This document shows, piece by piece, positions 35,465 to 43,549 of a stretch of 64,000 nucleotides of DNA (position 1 is its first letter; every line of letters starts with the position of its first letter). The notes beneath the pieces are model-generated. The model was not told the DNA's origin. It did not search any database and worked only from the letters and a program-made list of their open reading frames with translations. This DNA comes from Elizabethkingia bruuniana (GTDB taxonomy: Bacteria > Bacteroidota > Bacteroidia > Flavobacteriales > Weeksellaceae), in NCBI RefSeq assembly GCF_002024805.1, contig NZ_CP014337.1, positions 2,356,001 to 2,420,000 on the forward strand, read 5' to 3'. The position numbers and the translations under genes are program-made.

Positions 35465-36142
35465 TTACACTACCAATTTATACCCGATACCTTTAAGAGT
35501 CTGAATGGTATCTATCCCTAATTTTTCTCTGAGTCTACGAATATGTACGTCGATGGTTCTTTCTCCAACAATAACATCATTACCCCAAACTTTTTCTAAT
35601 ATCTCGTCTCTTTTAAAGACTTTCTGAGTATTAGAAGCTAGTAAATAAAGTAAATCGAACTCTTTCTTTGGTAATAAAAACTGTTGAGTCCCTTTTGTTA
35701 CTCTGAAGTTATCCTTGTCTATCGTAAGACTTCCGATTTTCAATTGTTGTGCCTGTGTTGCTACACGTGTTGTAAGTTCCATCAGTGCATTAACTTTCGA
35801 AATAAGTACTTTTGGCTTTATTACCTTCGTAATATAATCATTAGCACCTGCCTGGAAACCTGCTAGTTGAGAGAATTCTTCACCACGCGCAGAAAGGAAA
35901 ATAATTAGCGTTTTTTCTAGCTCTTTAATGTTACGCAGATCCTGGCAAGTTTCTATTCCGTCTTTCTCAGGCATCATTACATCCAGAAGTATCATATCCG
36001 GAATAAGCTCTTTTGCTTTCTCAATTCCTTCTACTCCGTTTTTAGCGGTTTCAACCAAATATCCTTCTTTGGTTAGATTATAGGATAATAATTCTAAAAT
36101 ATCCGGTTCATCATCTATTAAAAGGATTTTTTTAGTGCTCAT
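35465..36142 (-). CDS. PhoB-type response regulator (OmpR family)
   Basis: The start at 36142 (MSTKKILLIDDEPD) places the receiver domain at the N-terminus; a longer frame from 36172 adds ten unlikely residues. The 225-residue product has receiver residues Asp10 and Asp11 and phosphorylation site Asp54 in ILLDVMMPEKDG. Lys119 follows in the VIKPKV context. A C-terminal winged-helix trans_reg_C domain ends GERTIDVHIRRLREKLG. It is first in an operon with the kinase. It diverges from a TonB-dependent receptor across a DNA region with five phased 11-bp repeats that look like Pho boxes. Confidence 0.9.
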   Translation of the reverse strand: MSTKKILLIDDEPDILELLSYNLTKEGYLVETAKNGVEGIEKAKELIPDMILLDVMMPEKDGIETCQDLRNIKELEKTLIIFLSARGEEFSQLAGFQAGANDYITKVIKPKVLISKVNALMELTTRVATQAQQLKIGSLTIDKDNFRVTKGTQQFLLPKKEFDLLYLLASNTQKVFKRDEILEKVWGNDVIVGERTIDVHIRRLREKLGIDTIQTLKGIGYKLVV

Positions 36143-36160
36143 GTTTACTTTTTTAAAACC

Positions 36161-36168
36161 CAAAATTA
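36161..36168 (-). promoter_or_regulatory. Possible -7 element for the phoB-phoR-type operon
   Basis: The minus strand reads TAATTTTG, a match to TAnnTTTG, 19 bases before the start codon. The nearest TTG upstream is 16 bases away, shorter than ideal. Confidence 0.35.
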
Positions 36169-36224
36169 ACAAATTTTAATACATCAACCTCTCATTAACG
36201 ATAATTTAATATTAACAACATTCT

Positions 36225-36279
36225 GTTAACACAAACTTAAAAAATACTTAAATATGGCTTAAAAAAAACTTAAACAATT
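36225..36279 (+). promoter_or_regulatory. Pho-box-like array of five 11-bp phased repeats
   Basis: CTTAA occurs at 36236, 36247, 36258 and 36269, each exactly 11 bases apart, and GTTAA at 36225 continues the same phase. PhoB-type regulators bind tandem 7-bp repeats separated by 4 AT-rich bases, which is an 11-bp period. The array ends just before a -7-like element (36285-36292), where a PhoB activator would stand in for a -33 element. It lies between a PhoB/PhoR-type pair and a TonB-dependent receptor. Confidence 0.75.
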
Positions 36280-36284
36280 CTTGG

Positions 36285-36292
36285 TTTCTTTG
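36285..36292 (+). promoter_or_regulatory. -7-like element of the TonB-receptor promoter
   Basis: TTTCTTTG followed by C matches TAnnTTTG except at its second base. It lies 16 bases after the start of the last Pho-box-like repeat and about 15-27 bases before the candidate start codons. Confidence 0.45.
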
Positions 36293-36306
36293 CCCCAATA
36301 AAATAA

Positions 36307-38925
36307 ATGAAAAGTAAAATGAGAATAACTAAACTCTCAATTGGTGTTTTCTTCGCTTTTATTTCTACCACATCTTTAATGGCTCAGGCAACGCAAGATA
36401 CCATTAAAAAGAATGAGGCTAAAAATATTGAAGGTGTAAAATTACAGGGCCAAAGGAACAAAAAAACCGAAACGGCTATTTTACAAGAGCAGAAAAAAGC
36501 TGTTATCCAAAAACAAGCCATGGGGGCTGAGGAGATTTCCAGAAAAGGAATTTCTAATATAGAACAGGGCTTAACCAAAATAACAGGGATAAATACCGTT
36601 GAGGGAAGAGGGCTTTTCGTACGGGGATTGGAAGAACGTTATAACTATCTTTTGATTAATGGACTTGGTTCTCCTTCTAATAACCCTTTCCAGAAGATTA
36701 TTGCATTAAAGCAGTTTCCAACTGATGTTGTTGGTAAGCTTAATATCTACAAAACATTCAACTCTAATCTTTATGCAGACTTTGCAGGAGCTACATTTGA
36801 AATTGAAACGTTGAGTTTTGAGAAAGCTTTTACAAAAGTAGAATTTGGAATCGGAGTAAATACATTAAGCACTTTCAGAAATGATTTTAAAATAAGTGAG
36901 AATGCCAATACCATGAAAGGATATATTGGCCTTAATTCTCATGACAAACGCCTCCCTTCAGAAGTCAGAAATGATATTCCGAGCGGATACCGTTTCTCCA
37001 AAGACCAGTCCATTAATTCTTTTAAAGACAACTGGAATGTAGACAATGTAAAGTCTATGCCTAATACCAGCTTTGGGTTTACAACTGCACAAAAATTTAA
37101 AGCGGGAGAATCCGGAACTTTAGGTTTATTATTCTCTTTGAATCATGGAAGCAAATACAGATATCAAAATGGTGTTAAAAACCAGTTTATACCACTTGGG
37201 TCAAGTATTATTCTAAACAATGACCTCAACAGAAAAGAATATAGCTATGAATTAGAATCTTCTGTGTTATTAGGACTTGGTTATAAGAATAAAGGTACTA
37301 ATATTAACTTTAACGGGATATTCTTACAAAACTCTGCAAATCTTATTCAGGATTATTTAGGTTATAGAAATAATGAAGTCCAGAACACTCAGTTTTTCAG
37401 AGTAAATCAACAAGATATTTCAAGATTTTTGGACTTGCAATTAACCGCTTCTCAGAAAATTGGAGAAAGGCACTTACTAAAGGCAGGAGCCAGTTGGGTA
37501 ATCAATACATTTAGTCAACCAGACAGAAAGATTATTGATAACTCTAAACCAACTGGGAATCCGAATGAAGTTATGCTAAACTATGGTGGAAATAATCTTA
37601 TCCGTCAGTATCTTGATGTAAATGGTAAAGATTATTTGTCTGCCTTTGCAGAATACTCAGTAGGGTTAGGTGAAAAAGGTGATAAAAAGGAGTTTCCTTG
37701 GACCCTTGCTGTGGGATATAATGGGTTCTTCGACAGAAGGAGTAATTCGTACAGGTTTATCTACGGATATCCAAACGACCTTTCACAGAGTACAGTACGT
37801 GTGAATATAGACAGACCACAGGAAGTCTTCAACCAGTCAATCAGAAACAATGCATTATACTACAGAGAAGATGCTTATTCATATGCATTCAAAAGTAATA
37901 TTTATCAGTTTGTAAATGCTGGTTATCTAAATGTGAATTTCAAACCGTCCGAGAAATGGGATATACTAGTAGGCGGACGTGTTGAGAACAACATGAACAT
38001 TACACGTTACAAGCAAGCCGGAGACAGAGCAACTGATCCATTCAGAAATCTAACGAAAAACCAATATTTTGTTCTCCCATCCTTAGCTGTAAAAATGGCT
38101 GTAAACGACAAATCTAATTTAAGATTTGCAGCCAGCAAAACTATTACCCGTCCTATTCTTATAGAATATATGCCAATTGTATATATCAATCCTGATAATG
38201 AGAATATTTTTGGTAATAAGGATCTAAAGAATAGTGAAAACTACAATTTGGACTTAAAATATGAGATTTTCCCTACCTCAAAAGAAATGTTTGCTGTAAA
38301 TCTTTTTGCTAAAAGAATTGATAATGCTATTGAAAGATCTTTCATTACATCCGGAAACTCTAACGGGCAAACTATAACTTTTTATAATGCTAAAAAGGCA
38401 ACATTGGCGGGGATTGAAATCGAGGGTTTAATGAACTTAAGTAGAATAAACGAAAATCTGAATAAGTGGAGCCTTGGTGCTAATGCAACATTTATGTATT
38501 CCAAAGTAACTAGAGGTGCAGATCAAACTGAAGAAACTGATGCTATTGCAAATAGAAACAGAACTTTACAAGGTGCTGCTCCATGGACCGTAAATGCTGA
38601 TTTAAAATATGAGTTCAAAAACAGAAGCAATTTAACTCATACCGTGTCTTTAGTGTACAACGTATCCGGAAAGAAAATTTATGGTGTCGGATTCCAGAAG
38701 TTGGATAATATATACGAATTACCATTTCATCAGTTAGACGTCATTTATGCAGCTCAATTAACTAAAAACTGGAATTTAAAATTAGGAATTCAGAACATTC
38801 TGGACTCTACCTATAAACTAGATTTGGGGCCGGATAGTTTGATTCCGGTAGATGCAGCTTCATTGAGAATGACTGATTACAAAAGAGGAACAACATTTAA
38901 TTTAACTATCGGATATACATTTTAA
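36307..38925 (+). CDS. TonB-dependent outer-membrane receptor (probably phosphate-starvation induced)
   Basis: This 872-residue protein (or from the Met at 36319) has a signal peptide ending TTSLMAQ. A TonB-box-like region and a plug domain follow (KITGINTVEGRGLFVRGL, LINGLGSPSNN), then a long barrel of aromatic strands ending MTDYKRGTTFNLTIGYTF. It lacks the N-terminal carboxypeptidase-regulatory-like domain of SusC proteins, and no SusD follows. Instead a beta-helix lipoprotein gene follows after 23 bases. The Pho-box-like promoter suggests uptake of phosphate or an organophosphate. That substrate is inference; the receptor class itself is clear. Confidence 0.92.
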   Translation: MKSKMRITKLSIGVFFAFISTTSLMAQATQDTIKKNEAKNIEGVKLQGQRNKKTETAILQEQKKAVIQKQAMGAEEISRKGISNIEQGLTKITGINTVEGRGLFVRGLEERYNYLLINGLGSPSNNPFQKIIALKQFPTDVVGKLNIYKTFNSNLYADFAGATFEIETLSFEKAFTKVEFGIGVNTLSTFRNDFKISENANTMKGYIGLNSHDKRLPSEVRNDIPSGYRFSKDQSINSFKDNWNVDNVKSMPNTSFGFTTAQKFKAGESGTLGLLFSLNHGSKYRYQNGVKNQFIPLGSSIILNNDLNRKEYSYELESSVLLGLGYKNKGTNINFNGIFLQNSANLIQDYLGYRNNEVQNTQFFRVNQQDISRFLDLQLTASQKIGERHLLKAGASWVINTFSQPDRKIIDNSKPTGNPNEVMLNYGGNNLIRQYLDVNGKDYLSAFAEYSVGLGEKGDKKEFPWTLAVGYNGFFDRRSNSYRFIYGYPNDLSQSTVRVNIDRPQEVFNQSIRNNALYYREDAYSYAFKSNIYQFVNAGYLNVNFKPSEKWDILVGGRVENNMNITRYKQAGDRATDPFRNLTKNQYFVLPSLAVKMAVNDKSNLRFAASKTITRPILIEYMPIVYINPDNENIFGNKDLKNSENYNLDLKYEIFPTSKEMFAVNLFAKRIDNAIERSFITSGNSNGQTITFYNAKKATLAGIEIEGLMNLSRINENLNKWSLGANATFMYSKVTRGADQTEETDAIANRNRTLQGAAPWTVNADLKYEFKNRSNLTHTVSLVYNVSGKKIYGVGFQKLDNIYELPFHQLDVIYAAQLTKNWNLKLGIQNILDSTYKLDLGPDSLIPVDAASLRMTDYKRGTTFNLTIGYTF

Positions 38926-38948
38926 TAACTAAAAAAAGATTTAACAAT

Positions 38949-40175
38949 ATGAAAAAGAACATTTTATCTCTATTAGCAATAGGCGTTTTATTTTCAATTA
39001 ATTCATGTACAGTGGAAATTAATGAGGATAACGGAAACAATCCTAATGGAGGAGGTGGAACTGAAATCCCGGGAAATGTACTAAATGGAACTGGTACACT
39101 TAGTGGTACTATTACAAAAGATTTATTAGTAAAAAAGGGCAATTACAAACTTGAAGGTATTGTTACAATAGCTAATGGTGCAACACTTACGATTGAAGCC
39201 GGAGCTAACTTTACGGCAGTAAGCAGTGCTGGAAGTAGCTTGGTAGTTCTAAAGGGAGCTAAAATAAAAGCTGAAGGTACAGCAGACCAGCCTATCGTAT
39301 TTACAACCGATACTAAAAAGCCAGGTGACTGGGGTGGTATTACAATCTATGGTAATGCTCCTATCAAAGCTTTAGGAGGCGGAGCAACTGCTCTTTCTGA
39401 AGACGGAAACAATCAATATTATGGAGGAGATGATGCTAATGATAATTCAGGAGTAATGCGTTTCGTAAGAGTTGAATATGGAGGTCGTAAAATTGGCGAT
39501 GGTAAATCTGAGACTAACTCTTTTACATTCTATTCTACAGGGGCAGGGACTGTTCTAGAAAATCTTGTTGCATACAAAGGAACTGATGATGGTTTCGAAT
39601 TCTTTGGAGGTACTGCAAGTGCTAAGAACCTTATCTCTTACGGTAACTACGATGATTCTTTCGACTGGCAGGATGCATGGTCAGGCCAGAATAATTCTAA
39701 TTGGTATGCTTATCAAACAGAAGTAGGAAATTTCGGTATGGAGATCGAAGCTTCTTCTAATATAGATAATACTGCACCAAAAATTAATGGTATTACTTTA
39801 ATAAGAGCTGCAGGAACAAAACCTGAAGTTGCAGGATCTGCAGAAATTTCAGCTATACAATTTAAAAAGCAAGGTTCGGGAATCTTCACTAATGTTTATG
39901 CTGAAGGTTATAAAGATTTGGATAAACAACAAGCTTTTGCAGTGTTAATTCAGGATAAAGCCACTGAAACTGATCAGTTTGCTAAGAAAAAAATTGAAGT
40001 CTCTCCTATTAATTATCTAAATTCTGATAATTTAGGTGTTTGGGGTTACGCTTATACAGATGTTGCAAACCCAATAAAATTCACAGCAGATACTAAGATT
40101 CAAAAATCTCAATTTGTATCAGGAGCATGGGCAATTGTAGACGGTGTAGATTTATTAGCGCCATTAAAAAAATAA
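38949..40175 (+). CDS. Right-handed beta-helix surface lipoprotein, partner of the TonB receptor
   Basis: This 408-residue protein has a lipoprotein signal with lipobox SINSC (Cys20) and a Gly/Asn-rich linker (NGNNPNGGGG). The rest has repeated short strands (LVKKGNYKLEGIVTIANGATLTIEAG, then GAKIKAEGTADQPIVFTTD, read in parts). Further on are GDWGGITIYGNAPI and the DDGFEFFGGTASAKNLISYG region with several DDS/DDG turns. This is a parallel beta-helix profile. It replaces SusD as the partner of the upstream receptor, 23 bases away, and is likely a surface-exposed substrate-binding or enzymatic lipoprotein under the same Pho-type control. Confidence 0.8.
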   Translation: MKKNILSLLAIGVLFSINSCTVEINEDNGNNPNGGGGTEIPGNVLNGTGTLSGTITKDLLVKKGNYKLEGIVTIANGATLTIEAGANFTAVSSAGSSLVVLKGAKIKAEGTADQPIVFTTDTKKPGDWGGITIYGNAPIKALGGGATALSEDGNNQYYGGDDANDNSGVMRFVRVEYGGRKIGDGKSETNSFTFYSTGAGTVLENLVAYKGTDDGFEFFGGTASAKNLISYGNYDDSFDWQDAWSGQNNSNWYAYQTEVGNFGMEIEASSNIDNTAPKINGITLIRAAGTKPEVAGSAEISAIQFKKQGSGIFTNVYAEGYKDLDKQQAFAVLIQDKATETDQFAKKKIEVSPINYLNSDNLGVWGYAYTDVANPIKFTADTKIQKSQFVSGAWAIVDGVDLLAPLKK

Positions 40176-40206
40176 TCAATTTTTATTCATAAGTTCAAAT
40201 TCAAAA

Positions 40207-40234
40207 AATCCCGAAGTTATATGACTTCGGGATT
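40207..40234. terminator. Bidirectional terminator between the beta-helix lipoprotein and barstar genes
   Basis: A perfect 11-bp stem AATCCCGAAGT / ACTTCGGGATT with a 6-base loop is bordered by A-runs on the left and T on the right. It serves two convergent genes. Confidence 0.87.
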
Positions 40235-40271
40235 TTATATTATCTATTTAAAGATTTTTTTGAATCTGTAT

Positions 40272-40559
40272 TTAATCTTCATCTTCAAACTGTTCCAGAA
40301 AATAGGAGAAAGTGAAGCCCTCAACATTTTCTTCTGCATCTTCCATCGTCTCCAACAAATCTTCAAAAGTCTCCAGCTGGTCTACACTAAGATTAACGAA
40401 CTCTATATGCAAAGGCATTTCCAAATCACCTGTTAATACATCATACAGACCATCCAGATTGTCTCCGAAATAATCAGGTAACGGAAGTTTTTCCTTTAGT
40501 TGTTCGTAAAATTCTTCATAGTCACCTATCTGACTAAAATCTATGAATACTTCTTTCAT
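40272..40559 (-). CDS. Barstar-family ribonuclease inhibitor
   Basis: This 95-residue protein matches the length and sequence of barstar. The inhibitory helix and loop are recognisable: LPDYFGDNLDGLYD at 27-40 corresponds to barstar's barnase-binding segment. Asp36 and Asp40 stand at the two key acidic positions (Asp35 and Asp39 of barstar). It is strongly acidic overall, with C-terminal EQFEDED. It is cytoplasmic and should protect the cell from the barnase-like RNase encoded 13 bases upstream on the same strand, so the pair is a toxin-immunity unit. Expression of the inhibitor from the same mRNA, after the RNase, is the usual order. Confidence 0.92.
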   Translation of the reverse strand: MKEVFIDFSQIGDYEEFYEQLKEKLPLPDYFGDNLDGLYDVLTGDLEMPLHIEFVNLSVDQLETFEDLLETMEDAEENVEGFTFSYFLEQFEDED

Positions 40560-40572
40560 TTGTTTCTATTCG

Positions 40573-41064
40573 TTATTTCTGTTCAAAACTTTTATAATGA
40601 TCTTTACTTATAAATACCAATCCGTCGTTACTAAATACCATACGCTCAGCATCTCTTCTTCCGCAATCGTAGTTTACATCGGCTTCAAAGTATTTTCTGC
40701 CATTTTCTTTGGGCAGCTTTCCCTCTCTGTTTCCAAAGTAATCCCCACCAATTGCCTTGCCTGGTAAAACATCACAAAGATTTCCTTTAGATGGTTCCCA
40801 GCCTTTTTCTCTGGCTTCTCTTTTAGTGATATAGTAATCAGGCAGTTTTTTATTTTTTTTCACATAATCTGCTACAACCTTCTCATTTGTTAGTGTAGCT
40901 ATATCTGTCTGGGTATTTTTAGAAGTTGCAGGATCGTAATTTACCACCTCATCGGTAGTAGGCATTCTCTTTCCTGTATTTTTGTTAATCAGAGACATCA
41001 CTCCTATTCCTGCTGTAAAAGCAACAACGAAAAGAAGCATAATCTTTAAAAACTTAGAGTTCAT
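40573..41064 (-). CDS. Barnase-type guanyl-specific ribonuclease with a membrane/export leader
   Basis: This 163-residue protein has a hydrophobic leader (about 8-26, IMLLFVVAFTAGIGVMSLI), a linker, and a barnase domain from about 60. All catalytic residues of barnase have equivalents: Lys81 in YITK, Arg113 in GNREGKLP, general base Glu127 in FEADVNY, Arg137 and Arg141, and general acid His156 in KDHYKSF. Cys97 and Cys134 could form a disulfide that barnase lacks. The leader shows no clear cleavage site, so the enzyme may be secreted or stay membrane-anchored. Barstar follows after 13 bases. Confidence 0.93.
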   Translation of the reverse strand: MNSKFLKIMLLFVVAFTAGIGVMSLINKNTGKRMPTTDEVVNYDPATSKNTQTDIATLTNEKVVADYVKKNKKLPDYYITKREAREKGWEPSKGNLCDVLPGKAIGGDYFGNREGKLPKENGRKYFEADVNYDCGRRDAERMVFSNDGLVFISKDHYKSFEQK

Positions 41065-41135
41065 TCTTTTATAGTTTATAGTTGTTGATTATCAGCATTT
41101 GTTTTCTCCGAATACTGACTCTCAATCTCTATTTA

Positions 41136-41927
41136 TTAATTCAATAATGTTTCCGGAATTTCACAGACTGGTATCGGATTTATTTTATGCAGAGTTGCTC
41201 TGTGCAATTTATCATAAATCTGAAAAACTTCTTTTTCTCTCCCCGAAAAATCATCAGCTTTATGGGTATTATAAACACTCATTGCCCATTCCAATTCAGG
41301 ATAAGAAGCTCCCATTTGTTGTTCATCAGTTCTTTCTTCATCCCATAATCCATCTGTAGGAATTGCTTTTTGTATACTTTCTACAATATCCAGATGTCTT
41401 GCTACTTCATATACCTGTGTTTTTACCAGATCTGCAATCGGACTGATATCCACCCCGCCATCACCGTACTTAGTGAAAAAGCCTACACCAAAATCTTCTA
41501 TTTTATTTCCTGTACCGGTAACTAAAAGATTATGAATCTGCCCGTAATAGTATAAAGTAATCATACGCAAACGGGAACGGGAATTGGCTAAAGCCAGCTG
41601 CTCATTTGGAAAATCTGCATCATTTACATCTATCTGACTCTGAAAAGTATCGAATGTAGGGGTAAGATCTACTCTAAAACCATCTACATTAGGAAATTTG
41701 TTTTTCAGAAAATCAATATGCTCCTGAGCTCGGTTCACCTGATCTTCTTTCTGACGGATAGGCATTTCTAAAACCAAAGTTTTCATACCTGTCATCGCTG
41801 CTAGCGTAGAAACTACTGCCGAATCAATTCCGCCGGATACTCCGACTACGAAACCTTTCATGCCTGCTTTTTCCGCATAGTTCTTCAGCCATGCTACAAT
41901 ATGTTCTATAACTTTTTCTGATTGCAT
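41136..41927 (-). CDS. nadE: NH3-dependent NAD+ synthetase
   Basis: This 263-residue cytoplasmic enzyme performs the last step of NAD synthesis, amidation of deamido-NAD. The ATP-pyrophosphatase P-loop SGGIDSAVVS (31-40) is clear. FLNGTGNKIEDFGVGFF-type and TKYGDGGVDISPIADLVKT blocks follow, along with a C-terminal region with PTDGLWDEERTDEQQMGASY. The length is that of the ammonia-using, single-domain form. It starts 7 bases after the GNAT acetyltransferase stop, so the two form an operon. Confidence 0.96.
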   Translation of the reverse strand: MQSEKVIEHIVAWLKNYAEKAGMKGFVVGVSGGIDSAVVSTLAAMTGMKTLVLEMPIRQKEDQVNRAQEHIDFLKNKFPNVDGFRVDLTPTFDTFQSQIDVNDADFPNEQLALANSRSRLRMITLYYYGQIHNLLVTGTGNKIEDFGVGFFTKYGDGGVDISPIADLVKTQVYEVARHLDIVESIQKAIPTDGLWDEERTDEQQMGASYPELEWAMSVYNTHKADDFSGREKEVFQIYDKLHRATLHKINPIPVCEIPETLLN

Positions 41928-41934
41928 ATTTTAT

Positions 41935-42465
41935 TTAGTTCTGTTTGTAATTTTCTCTCTCTAGCTTATACCAGTAACACAGATCACCGTTGTCCAAGAA
42001 AGTTCCCAGCTCCTCAAAGCCTAACTTCCGCAGAACACGATTAGATCCTGTATTTTCGGTAACTGCCATTGCATATACGATGTCTGTTTTTATGCTATCA
42101 AATGCATAATTCAAGGCTGCTATCGCCGTCTCTGTGGCATAACCTTTTCCCCAGTATTCCGGCAAAAAACGATATCCTAGTTCATAAACATTCTTCATAC
42201 CGTTTATCTCACTCGTCAGATATTTTAGCCCACTCCATCCAATAAAGAGATTGCTGCTTTTCTCGATTACCGCAAGTCTTCCTACACCATTTTCTTTATA
42301 CTGTTTTTGTATAAATTCAATCATTTTACGGCTATGTCCAATTTCTGTAGAGACTACACCACCGACGTACTTCATCACTTCGGGATTAGAGTCTAAAAGA
42401 AAGAGACCTTCTGTATCTGTTTCTTCAAATGGTCTCATTATTAATCGGTTGGTTTCTAACTGCAC
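41935..42465 (-). CDS. GNAT family N-acetyltransferase (RimJ/RimL type)
   Basis: This 176-residue protein has the start LETNRLIMRPFEETD typical of RimJ/RimL-like acetyltransferases, a beta-strand ELGYRFLPEYWGKGYATE that carries the acetyl-CoA loop (R/Q-x-x-G-x-G/A as YWGKGYA), and AVTENTGSNRVLRKLGFEELG near the C-terminus. It transfers acetyl groups to an amine, either a protein N-terminus or a small molecule; the target is unknown. It is upstream of and probably co-transcribed with nadE, 7 bases apart. Confidence 0.92.
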   Translation of the reverse strand: MQLETNRLIMRPFEETDTEGLFLLDSNPEVMKYVGGVVSTEIGHSRKMIEFIQKQYKENGVGRLAVIEKSSNLFIGWSGLKYLTSEINGMKNVYELGYRFLPEYWGKGYATETAIAALNYAFDSIKTDIVYAMAVTENTGSNRVLRKLGFEELGTFLDNGDLCYWYKLERENYKQN

Positions 42466-42483
42466 TTTGTCCTTAGAATTTAT

Positions 42484-42491
42484 TATTTTTG
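42484..42491 (+). promoter_or_regulatory. Possible -7 element for the gldC unit
   Basis: TATTTTTG followed by C matches TAnnTTTG but would give a leader of about 147 bases before gldC. No strong -33 element is visible, so this is tentative. Confidence 0.3.
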
Positions 42492-42644
42492 CACATTAAA
42501 ATATAATGTAAAAGTAAAGAAGTTTTTCGAAAACTTTTATATCTGTTTTTCCTTTTGGTAAGGTTTTATTTTCCTTATCAGTAATATAAACAGATAACAG
42601 ATTCAATTTCGGAAACTAATCGGATTAAACAGACTGTAGAAATT

Positions 42645-42971
42645 ATGAGACAAACACAGATATCTATCAATGTAGAACTAGACGAAAATCACGTACCGGA
42701 AAAACTAACATGGAATGCTCAGGACGGAGGTATCGACAACCAGGAAACTAAAGCTGTCATGATCTCTGTATGGGATGAAAAGAAACATGAAGCGCTACGT
42801 ATAGACTTATGGACAAAAGAAATGCCTGTTGACCAGATGAAGATGTTTTTCCATCAGATTCTTGTTTCATTAGGCCATACTTATGAAAGAGCTACCGGCG
42901 AAGAAGATGTTGCTGAAAAAGTAATGGAATTTGCTGAGGAGTTTGCTGCTCTTGCAAAAATCAAAGGATAA
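42645..42971 (+). CDS. gldC: Gliding-motility-associated protein GldC
   Basis: This 108-residue protein matches GldC in length and sequence: the start QTQISINVELDENHVPEKL, then WNAQDGGIDNQETKAVMISVWDE and a C-terminal helical part KVMEFAEEFAALAKIKG. In flavobacteria GldC is a small cytoplasmic or peripheral protein that helps gliding, which depends on the type IX secretion machinery. It persists in non-gliding relatives. It is followed by a lipoprotein gene 28 bases later and then a cystathionine gamma-synthase gene on the same strand. Confidence 0.95.
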   Translation: MRQTQISINVELDENHVPEKLTWNAQDGGIDNQETKAVMISVWDEKKHEALRIDLWTKEMPVDQMKMFFHQILVSLGHTYERATGEEDVAEKVMEFAEEFAALAKIKG

Positions 42972-42999
42972 CAAACACAAACCAACACCAAATATTAAT

Positions 43000-43536
43000 A
43001 TGAAAAAAACATTTTTAGTACTAAGCATACTCTCTTTATTTGCCTGTCAGAAAAAGACAGAAACTAAAGAAATAAACGCTAAAGATAGTATCACTATAAA
43101 AAAAGATACTGTAAAGGCTGATAAAACAACTATTCCGGCTGCACAATTAAACGTCGTGGATTTTAAACCGGATGAGATTCCTGCTGAAATGCTAAAGGGC
43201 AGTACACATCCATATGATATGGAAGGAGAATCTATTATGGAGTTGGTACCAAGTATGAAAGATTTTATCAAAGGGACTCCTTTAAATGTTGTTTATATTG
43301 ATCTTTCTCTGAAAAAAGCTTTTATAAAAGCAGATGGTAAGATTGTTACTCTTAAGGAAACCGGAGAAGATCAGTATGCCAATAACGAGTATAAACTGTC
43401 TTTTACATCTAAAACTCCTGAAAAACTACCTCAGGAAATAGAGGTTGTAACGTATGCTTACGAAGGAAAAATAACAATTATCAGAAATTCTGACCAAAGT
43501 ACAGTAGTAAGAGACTATTTTGCCGCAGGTCTTTAA
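43000..43536 (+). CDS. Hypothetical lipoprotein
   Basis: The start at 43000 (MKKTFLVLSILSLFAC) gives a lipobox SLFAC with Cys16; the frame can be extended to 42931 only by overlapping gldC out of frame, so that start is rejected. The 178-residue product has a Lys/Thr-rich linker after the Cys. The soluble domain follows, with a STHPYDMEGESIMELVPSM stretch and several beta strands. I know no family for it. It lies between gldC and the cystathionine gamma-synthase gene on the same strand, with 13 bases to the latter, so co-transcription is likely. Confidence 0.75.
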   Translation: MKKTFLVLSILSLFACQKKTETKEINAKDSITIKKDTVKADKTTIPAAQLNVVDFKPDEIPAEMLKGSTHPYDMEGESIMELVPSMKDFIKGTPLNVVYIDLSLKKAFIKADGKIVTLKETGEDQYANNEYKLSFTSKTPEKLPQEIEVVTYAYEGKITIIRNSDQSTVVRDYFAAGL

Positions 43537-43549
43537 ATACAAATAAAAA

